Of a stretch of 64,000 bases of DNA, positions 1-8,505 are shown piece by piece. The translations under genes were made by a program, and so were the position numbers. The notes under the pieces are model-generated. The model made no database searches, was not told the DNA's origin, and was given only the letters and a program-made list of their open reading frames with translations. The DNA comes from CAIXSC01 sp046349915. Lineage in GTDB: Bacteria; Planctomycetota; Planctomycetia; Pirellulales; Pirellulaceae. Location: positions 620,001 through 684,000 of the forward strand of contig JAXMBL010000003.1 in assembly GCA_046349915.1 (NCBI GenBank), in the 5' to 3' direction. Position 1 is the first letter of the stretch. Each line of letters begins with the position of its first letter.

Positions 1-608
1 GTCGGCGAGTTCGCGGGGCGACGCGCTCGCGGGCGAACCAATGCGTCGGCTCGCTCGATCCAGATCACCACATCCGTGTCGGCGGAAAGACCTTGGTCGA
101 GCAGCGCTCGGACCAAGCCCAGATCGCTGGCTCGTAACGTCGCCTCCAGGAAACGCAGGTCAGCGACTCGTTGCTGATGGTCCATCGCAGGCTCGCCCGC
201 ATGCTCGTGTTGAGCCGCATGGTCGAGTTGAGCCGCATGGTCGAGTTGAGCCGCATGACTCGCCCTCCACACCGCGTCTGCCAATTCCGTTAAGGGCGAC
301 TCGGCCGTGGGGGAATCGTCCAGTCGTAAATGCACCCGCCACCAGCGACGGCTGGCGCCCGCGAGATTACCTGCATCGAGAGCCGGGAAAAGGCCCGCTT
401 GCAACAGCGAGGCTTTGCCAGCGCCATTCGGCCCGACCACGACCAAGAAGCGGTTGCGTTCGAGTCTTCGCAGCAGTTCGTCCACCGTTTCGCCGCGACC
501 AAAATACATCACCGCGTCAGTCTCTTGGAAAGTCCGGAGGCCTGGGTATGGAATCGGCGAGGGCGCTGTGGCGTCGTCCGCCCAGGGATCGAGGGAGTCG
601 AAGTTCAT
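1..608 (-). CDS. STAND-type NTPase, N-terminal part (3' end outside window)
   Basis: The reading frame opens with ATG at 608 and stays open to the left edge, giving about 202 residues. Residues 18-45 contain 'PYPGLRTFQETDAVMYFGR', the entry motif of bacterial nSTAND1 NTPases. A Walker A loop 'VVVGPNGAGKASLLQAG' follows at about 57-73; the usual Ser/Thr after the P-loop lysine is Ala here. A hydrophobic 'DVVIWIERAD' near residue 185 may be the Walker B strand. STAND proteins are ATP-dependent sensors that oligomerise and activate an effector. The start overlaps the stop of the upstream TIR-like gene as ATGA, so the two are probably translationally coupled and act together. An in-frame 18-bp tandem repeat adds three HAAQLD-like units. 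The C-terminal sensor repeats lie outside the window. Family is confident; the stimulus is unknown. Confidence 0.8.
   Translation of the reverse strand, partial: MNFDSLDPWADDATAPSPIPYPGLRTFQETDAVMYFGRGETVDELLRRLERNRFLVVVGPNGAGKASLLQAGLFPALDAGNLAGASRRWWRVHLRLDDSPTAESPLTELADAVWRASHAAQLDHAAQLDHAAQHEHAGEPAMDHQQRVADLRFLEATLRASDLGLVRALLDQGLSADTDVVIWIERADALVRPRARRPANSP
204..257. repeat. 18-bp tandem repeat, three copies, inside the STAND gene
   Basis: Three consecutive 18-bp units (gtcgagttgagccgcatg, the first with two changes) lie in frame with the STAND gene and encode HAAQLD-type hexapeptides on the minus strand. Copy number could vary between strains without a frameshift. Confidence 0.85.
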
Positions 609-2308
609 GTGCGGGACTCCGCGAGTAATTGAAGGAAGGCGGTCAGCGCCTGTGGATCGGAATGTGCGAGACGCTGGACGCATGGCGGCAGCCAGCGATT
701 GTCGCTCGTCGCGGCATTCACGGACCAGAGGGCAAAGCCCGGTCGAGTCCGTGACTGTTCGAGCGACAAGCGGCGGCAAGCCAGCAGTTGACGCTGAAGC
801 CACTCGTCGTCCCCCGCCGCATGCACCACGATGGCGCCGCGAAACTGAGTATACCGCCGCGCCTCGCGTTCCAACGACAAGTTGCCGAGCACCATTTTGG
901 GAATGAATCGATGGATGAGTTTCGGCGCTGATCGGACACGTGACGAGTTTGATGAGTCTGTTAAGCTGGGTAATGTCTGCGGGGTCGAGGTTGAGTTGGC
1001 CGCCATTTCTACGGTCCAGTCGCGGATTTGTTCGCGCAAGGATTCACCCCACGCTTCGTCGCACGGCGCCGCGACAATCAGTACGACCGCTTCAGCCAAC
1101 GAGTTCGCGGGTGGTGACGCCTTCTCCGCGGGACTGGCGACTCCGTAGCTGGCGGCTCTGGTGCTGGCGGTTCTGGCCTTACGCAGTTCGTCGATGACCA
1201 AGGTGCGGAATCGTTCGAAGTCGCACACAATGGCTCCCTTCGACGCCTCGCCGATATCTCCGACGTCGTTTACCTCAACATCCTCGCTGGCGTCCGAGTT
1301 TTTGTTGGCGCCGGTGTCCTTAGTGGCGCTGGTGGTTGCCGAAGCTGAGAGAGTTCCGGGGATCGACCAGTTAGCAATCGCGTCTTGCGGTGCTCTCCAA
1401 CGCAAGATCGGCAATCCCGCGGAAACCGCTTGGTTGTGCTGCCAGCACTCGTAGCCGCCTGGAAACAGGGGCGAGTCAGGCGAGAAGGGGGAGGGGAGTG
1501 GGGCAGGGGACCCGAGCAGTTGGACAAAGAGTCGAGCGTCCGCGAGCTCCGAGGCAAAACGCTCCAACGAACCCGGAGTCGCTTGCGAGTGGCGTTCCTG
1601 CGGCGCCACGCGGTAGCCGTGGTCTTCCAAATACGAACGCAGCATTTGGGCGGCGATCGCCACGTCGCTCGCCGGCTCAGCCAGAAACACAGTGGGCCGC
1701 CGCACTCGGGGCGAGTCGCCGTGACGCAACTCGACCAAGCGCCGGGCGACGGCGGACGTCAATTGTTCGAGCGCTATCGGCTCGAAGTTCAAGGGGGCGG
1801 GTGGCGGCTCGGAGGTGCGAAGATCGAACGCGGTAAGCCCTCGAATCGCCTCCCGCAACGCGTCGGACTCGGCGTCCAGCAGCAGGGGAACCCGCAGTTG
1901 ATTCGCCTGGTGCTCGGAGAGCTCAGGCTCGGAACCGAGTTGCAAGTGAGTTTCGGCGTCGTCGCTGAACAAGACAAGAAACAGTCGACCGCGAATCGAG
2001 TCGGGATCTCGTTCCGAGATGGGAAGGGAGGCCGTAAAGGACTCGATCTGCCGAACGATGGTTTGGGGAAGAAAGTCGGCGGGAGCTGAGGACGCATTGC
2101 GAGTGGGGACGAGGATCACGGCCAATCGAGCGCGACGAACTGCCGACTCGGCGTCGACGTTCAAGTCCAGCGGACCGAGGATCGTAGGGCGCTGGCCGAG
2201 CAAGCGTTCTCCCACTCGACGTTCCAGCGTTGCAACAAATGCATCCGCACTCGACGATGTCGCCGCGATCAGTTGGATATCGGCGTCGTGGTCGGCGTCG
2301 AATGGCAT
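605..2308 (-). CDS. TIR-like domain protein, probable effector partner of the STAND NTPase
   Basis: The protein has about 567 residues in three blocks. Residues about 8-130 form an alpha/beta region of uncertain type. Residues about 205-320 begin 'RPTVFLAEPASDVAIAAQML' and continue with 'YLEDHGYRV' and 'LPILRWRAP', the pattern of TIR-like domains found beside bacterial STAND NTPases. The last 150 residues contain 'FRGAIVVHAAGDDEWLQRQL', a second strand-helix unit of the same style. Bacterial TIR domains often hydrolyse NAD+ or make nucleotide signals. The glutamate expected after the 'LQ' helix is not obvious here ('CWQHNQA'), so activity may be lost or the role may be adaptor-like. Its TGA overlaps the STAND ATG by 4 nt. 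I start at ATG 2308; an in-frame GTG at 2386 would add 26 unconserved-looking residues. The residue numbers count from ATG 2308. Confidence 0.65.
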   Translation of the reverse strand: MPFDADHDADIQLIAATSSSADAFVATLERRVGERLLGQRPTILGPLDLNVDAESAVRRARLAVILVPTRNASSAPADFLPQTIVRQIESFTASLPISERDPDSIRGRLFLVLFSDDAETHLQLGSEPELSEHQANQLRVPLLLDAESDALREAIRGLTAFDLRTSEPPPAPLNFEPIALEQLTSAVARRLVELRHGDSPRVRRPTVFLAEPASDVAIAAQMLRSYLEDHGYRVAPQERHSQATPGSLERFASELADARLFVQLLGSPAPLPSPFSPDSPLFPGGYECWQHNQAVSAGLPILRWRAPQDAIANWSIPGTLSASATTSATKDTGANKNSDASEDVEVNDVGDIGEASKGAIVCDFERFRTLVIDELRKARTASTRAASYGVASPAEKASPPANSLAEAVVLIVAAPCDEAWGESLREQIRDWTVEMAANSTSTPQTLPSLTDSSNSSRVRSAPKLIHRFIPKMVLGNLSLEREARRYTQFRGAIVVHAAGDDEWLQRQLLACRRLSLEQSRTRPGFALWSVNAATSDNRWLPPCVQRLAHSDPQALTAFLQLLAESRT

Positions 2309-2619
2309 GGCAGTGGAGAGCAGGGCGTGGAACGGACGACTTGCCGGCGCTGGCGTCTGAGGTCGAGTCCTTCCATAAAGCCTCACCGCCTCCCCATCAT
2401 ACCGCCCGCCCCCGATCTACGCGACTCTCATGTCCTCGACTCGTTACTTGCGGATCGCATTGGGGAGTTTCTGCTTCAAGATGCCCGGCAAGAGTTGGTG
2501 ATAGTCGGCGTAACTCCAAGCAAGCTTGGGGCGGGGGATATGGCACTTTGGGACGCGACGAACTTGTTGCCGGGTTCGACTGTGGCGCCAACTACAAAAC
2601 GCAACCAGAACACCGACGA
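2309..2619. other. Intergenic region, no convincing gene
   Basis: These 311 bp lie between the end of RNase R and the TIR-like gene, both on the minus strand. A 64-codon minus frame at 2397-2591 has no ribosome binding site and no recognisable protein features. The space may hold the promoter of the TIR-STAND pair, but I could not place one with confidence. Confidence 0.5.
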
Positions 2620-5334
2620 TCAGCGGCCGCGTTTTTTCCCCTTTCCGCCTCCCTTGCCTTTTCCCGATTTGCGGTCGCTACTGCCCGAACGCGGGTATTT
2701 GTCGGTGCGGCGAGTTGGTTTTTTGGAGCCGCGCTGGGACGGGGCAATCTTGCGCGGCGAGCGTCGGACGAGGCGAAAGTCGAGCGCGCGGCGATCCGGG
2801 TCCACTCGATGAATCTCCACCTCCAACACGTCACCCAGCCGGTAATTGTGGCCGGCGCGGCGGCCGGTCAGACTGTGAGTGGAGGCGTCGTAGTGGTAGA
2901 TGTCGTCGCGGAGCGAATCGATGTGGATGAGTCCCTCGGCCGGCAGCTTAACGCCCTGCGCGAACAGGCCAAACGGCTCGACGCCCGTAATGACCGCTTC
3001 CATCCGCTCGCCGATCCGCTCCGCCAGATGCGTCAGCAGCTTGACCTTGATCAGCTCCCGTTCCGCTCGCTCCGCTCGCTGTTCACGCTCCGAGCAGTGT
3101 TCGCCTAACATCATCCATTGTTCGAAGGAGTCGCCCGATTTTTTGCCGGCATCAAGCTGATCCAGTAGGCGATGGAGCGTCAAATCGGGATAGCGGCGGA
3201 TCGGGGAAGTGAAGTGAGCGTAATGTCGGCTATGGAGAGCGTAGTGGCCCTCGTCCGCGGGACTGTAGTGAGCCTTCTGCATGCTCCGCAGCACCGCGTA
3301 ATTGACCGCGTACGACTCGGGCCGGTCCGCGACTTCGGCGATTACTCGCTTGATCTCGAAGCGACTCTCCAAACTTTCGCATTCAATGCCCAACTCACGA
3401 ACAAACGTCGTCAGCGCCTGCAATTTGCGTAAATCGGGAGACTCGTGAATGCGTCGCAAACAGTGCACGCTGCGATCATGCATCAGCGTCGCCACCGCCT
3501 CGTTGGCCGCGAGCATGAACTCTTCGATAATCTGATGGCTCTCGGTGTTGCGGACGACATGAGCGCCGGTGACTTGCCCCGATTTGTCCAGATCCAATTT
3601 GATCTCGGGCAACGTCAATTCGATGGCGCCTCGCTCTAGTCGGCGACGACGCATGGTCATCGCCAACTCATGCATCCGTCCCAATAGTTCGTGCACGCGT
3701 GGTTCCAACTTGTTGCGCCACGATTCGCGATCCGCCAGGAATTCATCCACCTCTTCATAGGTGAACCGACGGCAGCTTTGGATCGCGCTGCGATGTACCT
3801 CCGAGTGGATCGGGACGGCCTCTTCATCGAACTCGATCAAGGCCGTGCGAGCGTAACGGATCTTGTGCGGCTGAAGACTCGCGAGATTATTCGAGATGAT
3901 CTCGGGGAGCATCGGCAGAACTCGGTCGGGCAAATAGACGCTAGTGCCGCGTTCCCGCGCTTCGCGATCGAGCGGCGTGCCCTTGGGGACAAAGTGCGCC
4001 ACATCGGCGATATGGACCCCCAGCAACCAGTGGCCATTGTCCAGTTTCTCGAGTGAAATCGCATCGTCGAAATCGCGAGCATCGACAGGATCGATCGTGA
4101 TGATCGTGTCGCGAGTTAAATCGCGACGACCACGCAGATCTTCAGGATCAAACTTCGCCGCTTGCTCGCGAGCCGATTCCAGCACCTCTTCGTCAAATGC
4201 ATCGGGCAAACCAAACTCGTGGATGATCGACAGCGTGTCGACTCCAGGTTGGCCGCGTGCGCCCAGCACTTCCACCAACACCGCCTCGCCGTCGGCGAAG
4301 TGTGTGGGGAATCGCACCATCTCGATGACGACTTTATCCCCCTCGGCGACCAGTTTCGCGCCAGGGTCGCCCACGGAAATTGGTTGAGAGAAGAGGTTGC
4401 CGTCGACCTGCACATACCCGCCGTCGGGTCGTTCCAAGTAGGCGCCTACGAAACGCTGCGTTTGCCGCACCAAAACTTCGACGATCTCGCCGCTGACTCG
4501 CGTTTGTCCTCCACGACCAAAGCGTTTGCGTCCGATGCGAACCGTGACGATATCGCCCGACGCGGCGTCGCGCGACGCTTCGGCGGGAATGTAGATGTCC
4601 TCGCTGCGATCCCGCGGCGCGCTGCCCGTGACACTGGATATCTTGGGACGCACGAATCCAAAGCCGGCCGCCGCGCGACGGAAGGTGCCTGTCACCACCG
4701 CTCGCGGGTCACCGGGTTGGAGTTTGCGAGCCGCTCGCCGTTCCGCCCGTTCCACTGCTCGTCGCTCGAGATCGCGAGCCATCTCAAGTGCGGCTGATCG
4801 CTCCTCGACGGAGGACTCGTCGACGGAGGACTCGTCGAGCGGCGAGTCTACTGCTTCGGATAAACCGGGAGCAGACGCTTCGTCTGGGACGTCGACAGGC
4901 CGCTGAGCACGCGATTTCCGCTCGCCGCGTGATTTCTTGCCCGTCTGACGCTCTTCTCGAGCATCCTTACGGCGGCGAGAAGGAGATGATTCGGCGTCCG
5001 AAGTCCCAGCGGACGTTGTAGCAACGGGCTTTGACGGCTCGCTCGTCGTGGGGTCGCTCGTCGTCGGACCTGACTCGCGGACTTCCTGGATCGGAGCAGC
5101 CGGGCGTGCAACGACGGGGCGGACCAAGTGGTTGGCGCCGTATGAAATTCGTCCTTGCTTGACTAACTTCTTGACGATGATCCGCAATTCATCGCGTTGT
5201 TGGTCGTCCAGTTCCAGCTTCTTGGCAATGACGCGAGGTTTAACCGGTTGGTAACCGGGACGCGAGATGTAGTCGATTAAGCGACGTGCGAGTTCTTCGT
5301 TCAAGGGAGAGGACTCCGTGCGATAGTCGGACAC
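2620..5334 (-). CDS. rnr: Ribonuclease R (RNase II/R family 3'-5' exoribonuclease)
   Basis: This processive 3'-5' exoribonuclease degrades structured RNA. Domains in order are: an N-terminal winged-helix region ('NEELARRLIDYI'); a charged Ser/Glu/Arg linker; cold-shock domains ('GTFRRAAAGFGFVRPK', then 'RFVGAYLERPDGGYVQVD'); the RNB catalytic domain with 'TIDPVDARDFDDAISL', whose aspartates bind the catalytic metals; a C-terminal S1 domain ('VITGVEPFGLFAQGVKLPAE'); and a Lys/Gly/Arg-rich tail. The ATG at 5382 lies 41 nt inside the preceding exoribonuclease gene. A GTG at 5334 or a TTG at 5304 (GGAG nine bases upstream) is more likely; 5334 is used here. Being next to a YhaM-like exonuclease points to an RNA-decay operon. 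Function is very secure; the start is uncertain. Confidence 0.93.
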   Translation of the reverse strand: MSDYRTESSPLNEELARRLIDYISRPGYQPVKPRVIAKKLELDDQQRDELRIIVKKLVKQGRISYGANHLVRPVVARPAAPIQEVRESGPTTSDPTTSEPSKPVATTSAGTSDAESSPSRRRKDAREERQTGKKSRGERKSRAQRPVDVPDEASAPGLSEAVDSPLDESSVDESSVEERSAALEMARDLERRAVERAERRAARKLQPGDPRAVVTGTFRRAAAGFGFVRPKISSVTGSAPRDRSEDIYIPAEASRDAASGDIVTVRIGRKRFGRGGQTRVSGEIVEVLVRQTQRFVGAYLERPDGGYVQVDGNLFSQPISVGDPGAKLVAEGDKVVIEMVRFPTHFADGEAVLVEVLGARGQPGVDTLSIIHEFGLPDAFDEEVLESAREQAAKFDPEDLRGRRDLTRDTIITIDPVDARDFDDAISLEKLDNGHWLLGVHIADVAHFVPKGTPLDREARERGTSVYLPDRVLPMLPEIISNNLASLQPHKIRYARTALIEFDEEAVPIHSEVHRSAIQSCRRFTYEEVDEFLADRESWRNKLEPRVHELLGRMHELAMTMRRRRLERGAIELTLPEIKLDLDKSGQVTGAHVVRNTESHQIIEEFMLAANEAVATLMHDRSVHCLRRIHESPDLRKLQALTTFVRELGIECESLESRFEIKRVIAEVADRPESYAVNYAVLRSMQKAHYSPADEGHYALHSRHYAHFTSPIRRYPDLTLHRLLDQLDAGKKSGDSFEQWMMLGEHCSEREQRAERAERELIKVKLLTHLAERIGERMEAVITGVEPFGLFAQGVKLPAEGLIHIDSLRDDIYHYDASTHSLTGRRAGHNYRLGDVLEVEIHRVDPDRRALDFRLVRRSPRKIAPSQRGSKKPTRRTDKYPRSGSSDRKSGKGKGGGKGKKRGR

Positions 5335-5341
5335 GTCGAAC

Positions 5342-6307
5342 TCACAGATTCCCCTTGTACAACTTGCGGCCGATTGCGGCATGGTACGAGGTCCAGCGGC
5401 TCTCGGACCCAGGGGATTCGCGGAGCAGTTGGTGGAAGTTGTGCAGTTTGGCGTCGAGATTGTCGAGGCAGTGCAGGGCGATCGCTTCCAGCGTCATGGG
5501 GACCTTGGGACTGCCATACTCGTACTCGCCGTGATGGCTGACGATCATGTGTTTCAGTCGCAGCGAAAGTTCCTCGGGGAAGTCTTCGCCCGAGAGTTTT
5601 TCGGCGTCGCGGATCTTTTGGGTCAGCAGTTCGACTCCCATGACGATGTGGCCGATCAACTGCCCTTCGTCGCTGTAGCCGAAGTCGCGTTCATAAGTGA
5701 GTTCAGAGATCTTGCCAACATCGTGCAGAAACGCTCCGACCAAGAGCAGGTCCGGGTCTAGATGCGGGTAGAGCGGCGTGACGACCGTGATCACCTCCAT
5801 CAGGCTGACCACATGTTCCAGCAATCCGCCGCGGTAAGCATGGTGGTTCTTGATGCCCGCGGGCGCCGTGGTGAACTGCTCCATGAACGTCTCGTCGACC
5901 AGGAACACTTCGGCTAAATTGCGTAGATGGAAGTTGCGGATGGAGCGCAGCAGGTGAGCCAGTCGGGTGGCGCAACGCTGGATCTGCTCGTCGTTCACCT
6001 GCACGAAATCGGCCTCGTCGATGTCGTCGAGCGCCGCCCGCTCGACTCGAGTCGCGATCATCTGGATGGTGCCGTTGTAGACCTGGGTGGTCCCCTGGGC
6101 TCGGACGTAATCGCCGGCCTCGAAGGCGTTTGCCACTCGTTCGGTGGCATTCCACAACATGGCGACCAGCGAACCGGTGCGGTCGGTCAAACGCAGTTGG
6201 AGGTAAAGTCCACCCTGGCGATTCGTGCGCATCTGCTTATCTGACAGCAAGAACACCTCGTCCACCGACTCGTGTTCCGTCAATTCCTGGATGAACCGCC
6301 TCGACAT
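5342..6307 (-). CDS. YhaM-like 3'-5' exoribonuclease (OB-fold plus HD domain)
   Basis: The 321-residue protein has an N-terminal OB-fold ('GGLYLQLRLTDRTGSLVAML', 'GDYVRAQGTTQVYNGTIQM') and a C-terminal HD hydrolase domain. The domain contains 'NHHAYRGGLLEHVVSLME', 'LLVGAFLHDVGKISEL' (the HD pair) and later 'MIVSHHGEYEYGSPKVPMTLEA'. This architecture and length match the YhaM family, which trims RNA and single-stranded DNA from 3' ends with divalent metals. The gene precedes rnr on the same strand and ends within about 8 nt of the likely rnr start, so the two nucleases are probably co-expressed. YhaM is the better-supported name over a generic HD phosphohydrolase because of the OB-HD order. 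Confidence 0.85.
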   Translation of the reverse strand: MSRRFIQELTEHESVDEVFLLSDKQMRTNRQGGLYLQLRLTDRTGSLVAMLWNATERVANAFEAGDYVRAQGTTQVYNGTIQMIATRVERAALDDIDEADFVQVNDEQIQRCATRLAHLLRSIRNFHLRNLAEVFLVDETFMEQFTTAPAGIKNHHAYRGGLLEHVVSLMEVITVVTPLYPHLDPDLLLVGAFLHDVGKISELTYERDFGYSDEGQLIGHIVMGVELLTQKIRDAEKLSGEDFPEELSLRLKHMIVSHHGEYEYGSPKVPMTLEAIALHCLDNLDAKLHNFHQLLRESPGSESRWTSYHAAIGRKLYKGNL

Positions 6308-6394
6308 CGCAATCTCCCCACCGCGTACCGCAAACCCGAAACCGGTCTGATTGTAGACTTGTCGCCGGGAGAAAGGCAGCGGGCTGAGGTTTAC

Positions 6395-6881
6395 GGCAGC
6401 CGGTCGAAAAAAACTACCAGCAGACCCACCTTATCGAACAAAGGCAAAGCTGCGAAAGGCGGGCGAGTGAGGTAGTTTGGCGAGTGATTTGAAACCGCCT
6501 TCCGCAGTTTCGCCTTTGATCGATAAGGCGTTGCGTGAGGTCTCTGCGAACTTGAAGACTTGGTTTCAGAATCTGCCTTGGCCAGGGAATGGCGAACGCC
6601 CAAGGCAACTCCTCGATAAGGAGGTGTCTGATTTGGCGAGAACTTCTTCCACAAGGCAAAGACATCATTGAACTGTTCTACCGTCGACTGCGTGGCGCGG
6701 ACCTGTGAAGCTCAGTCGCCCACTCTGGCCCGCGTGGCGACCTGAGTAAGCGTGGCTGGAAAGGAGGATTGGGCGGCCCCAGTCCCAAGTCCATCCGAGC
6801 CAACTCCGGCCGTCCAATCCCGCATTCCAGCCACGCTTACCCAGGAGTGGGTCTGCTGGTAGTTTTTTTCGTCCGGCTGCC
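6395..6881. mobile_element. 487-bp inverted-repeat element with subterminal hairpins (MITE-like)
   Basis: The terminal arms 6395-6429 and 6847-6881 are inverted repeats matching at 34 of 35 positions. Just inside the left arm, 6430-6462 pairs with 6495-6527 (29/33). Just inside the right arm, 6746-6760 pairs perfectly with 6826-6840, with a further 12/13 match inside it. 'TAC' is present on both outer flanks (6392-6394 and 6882-6884) and could be a 3-bp target duplication. A plus frame at 6477-6671 is the only candidate coding sequence and has no recognisable domain. The layout suggests a non-autonomous mobile element or a large structured RNA. No transposase is visible. Confidence 0.6.
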
Positions 6882-6989
6882 TACGGCAGCCTCCCTGTAA
6901 CTCGGCCTCCCCTCCCGCTGGGCTTACCGATACAATGCCGCCCAGCACCGGCCCTTGAAGCGACCGGCACGTGAAATGACGAGGAAAGC

Positions 6990-8504
6990 ATGAGCGGCAA
7001 GGCAAAAAACGCGATCAGTCCCACGCGAGTGGAAGATTATCCCGAGTGGTACCAGCAGGTGGTGAAGGCGGCGGACCTGGCCGAAGCTTCGCCGGTGCGC
7101 GGCTGCATGGTGATCAAACCATGGGGTTGGTCGATTTGGGAAAACATGCAGGCAGTCTTGGACGGCATGTTCAAGGAGACCGGGCATGAGAACGCCTACT
7201 TCCCGCTCTTTATCCCGATGAGCTTCCTGCAGAAGGAAGCCGAGCACGTCGAGGGGTTCGCCAAGGAATGCGCCGTGGTCACTCACCATCGGCTCGAACC
7301 AGGCCCCGATGGCAAACTGGTCCCGGCCGCTCCGCTGGAAGAACCCTACATCGTGCGCCCCACCAGCGAAACGATCATTGGGGCGATGTATGCCAAGTGG
7401 GTCGAGTCGTACCGAGATCTGCCGATCTTGATCAACCAATGGGCCAACGTGGTTCGTTGGGAAATGCGCACTCGGATGTTCCTGCGAACGGCCGAATTCT
7501 TGTGGCAGGAAGGTCACACGGCGCATGCCACCGAAGCCGAAGCGTGGGAAGAAACCCGCAAGATGCTCGATGTGTACGCCGACTTCGCCGAGAACTGGAT
7601 GGCGATGCCCGTGATCAAGGGCGAGAAGACCGCGGGAGAACGATTCCCGGGCGCCGATTCGACGCTGGCGATCGAAGCGATGATGCAGGACCGCAAGGCC
7701 TTGCAGGCCGGGACGTCACATTTCTTGGGACAGAATTTCTCTCGAGCTCAACAGATCAAGTTCCAAGACCAGCATGGTCAGGAAGCGTATGCTTGGACCA
7801 CCTCGTGGGGCGTTTCGACTCGCCTGATCGGCGCGTTGATCATGTCGCACAGCGACGACGACGGCTTGGTGCTGCCGCCTAAGCTGGCCCCCAAGCATGT
7901 CGTCCTGCTGCCCATCTATCGCAACGATGCCGACCGCGCCGCGGTGCTGGCGTACTGCGATAGCTTGAAGCGAGAACTGGAAGCGGTTCCGTACGCGAAT
8001 GGTCGAGTGCGCGTGCAAATCGACGATCGAGACCTGCGTGGCGGCGAGAAGGCTTGGCAACATGTCAAACGCGGCGTGCCGCTCCGCTGTGAAGTCGGTC
8101 CCAAGGATATCGCTCAGAACGCTGTGTTTTTGGCTCGACGCGATTCGGGTGAAAAGAAGAGCGTTCCCCGCGAGCAACTGGTGGCCAACGTCACCAACTT
8201 GCTAGATGAAATCCAGGGTCAACTGTATCAACGGGCTCTCAAGTTGCGTGAAGAGAACACGGTCCGTATCGATACGCTGGACGACTTCAAAGCCTATTTC
8301 ACGCCGAAGAACGAAGAGCGGCCCGAGATTCATGGCGGCTTCGCGCTCTGTCACTTCAGCGAAGATCCCGCGGTGGACGCTTTGCTGAAGGAGATGAAAG
8401 TGACGATCCGCTGCATCCCGCTCGCCGGCGAAAAAGAACCGGGCCGCTGCGTGATCACGGGCAATCCCAGCCAGCAACGCGCCGTCTTCGCGAAGGCCTA
8501 TTAA
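6990..8504 (+). CDS. proS: Prolyl-tRNA synthetase, archaeal/eukaryotic type
   Basis: This class II aminoacyl-tRNA synthetase charges tRNA-Pro in the cytoplasm. Its 504 residues are the length of the archaeal/eukaryotic-type ProRS, which lacks the editing insertion of the longer bacterial form. Class II motifs are visible: 'GCMVIKPWGWSIWENMQ', motif 2 'NVVRWEMRTRMFLRTAEFL' with 'WQEGHTAHATEAEA', and 'TSWGVSTRLIGALIMSHSDD' as motif 3. A C-terminal zinc-binding-like region ('GRCVITGNPSQQRAVFAKAY') completes the form. An AGGAAAGC sequence just before ATG 6990 may act as the ribosome binding site. The gene is flanked on both sides by inverted-repeat elements, so it appears to be a single-gene unit. 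Confidence 0.96.
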   Translation: MSGKAKNAISPTRVEDYPEWYQQVVKAADLAEASPVRGCMVIKPWGWSIWENMQAVLDGMFKETGHENAYFPLFIPMSFLQKEAEHVEGFAKECAVVTHHRLEPGPDGKLVPAAPLEEPYIVRPTSETIIGAMYAKWVESYRDLPILINQWANVVRWEMRTRMFLRTAEFLWQEGHTAHATEAEAWEETRKMLDVYADFAENWMAMPVIKGEKTAGERFPGADSTLAIEAMMQDRKALQAGTSHFLGQNFSRAQQIKFQDQHGQEAYAWTTSWGVSTRLIGALIMSHSDDDGLVLPPKLAPKHVVLLPIYRNDADRAAVLAYCDSLKRELEAVPYANGRVRVQIDDRDLRGGEKAWQHVKRGVPLRCEVGPKDIAQNAVFLARRDSGEKKSVPREQLVANVTNLLDEIQGQLYQRALKLREENTVRIDTLDDFKAYFTPKNEERPEIHGGFALCHFSEDPAVDALLKEMKVTIRCIPLAGEKEPGRCVITGNPSQQRAVFAKAY

Positions 8505-8505
8505 G

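Noticed and set aside
2397..2591. 64-codon minus frame between rnr and the TIR-like gene
   Set aside because: No ribosome binding site, no domain and composition like an antisense frame.
6477..6671. Plus-strand 64-codon frame inside the inverted-repeat element
   Set aside because: It overlaps one arm of the inner hairpin and shows no known domain; kept only as a remark in the element entry.
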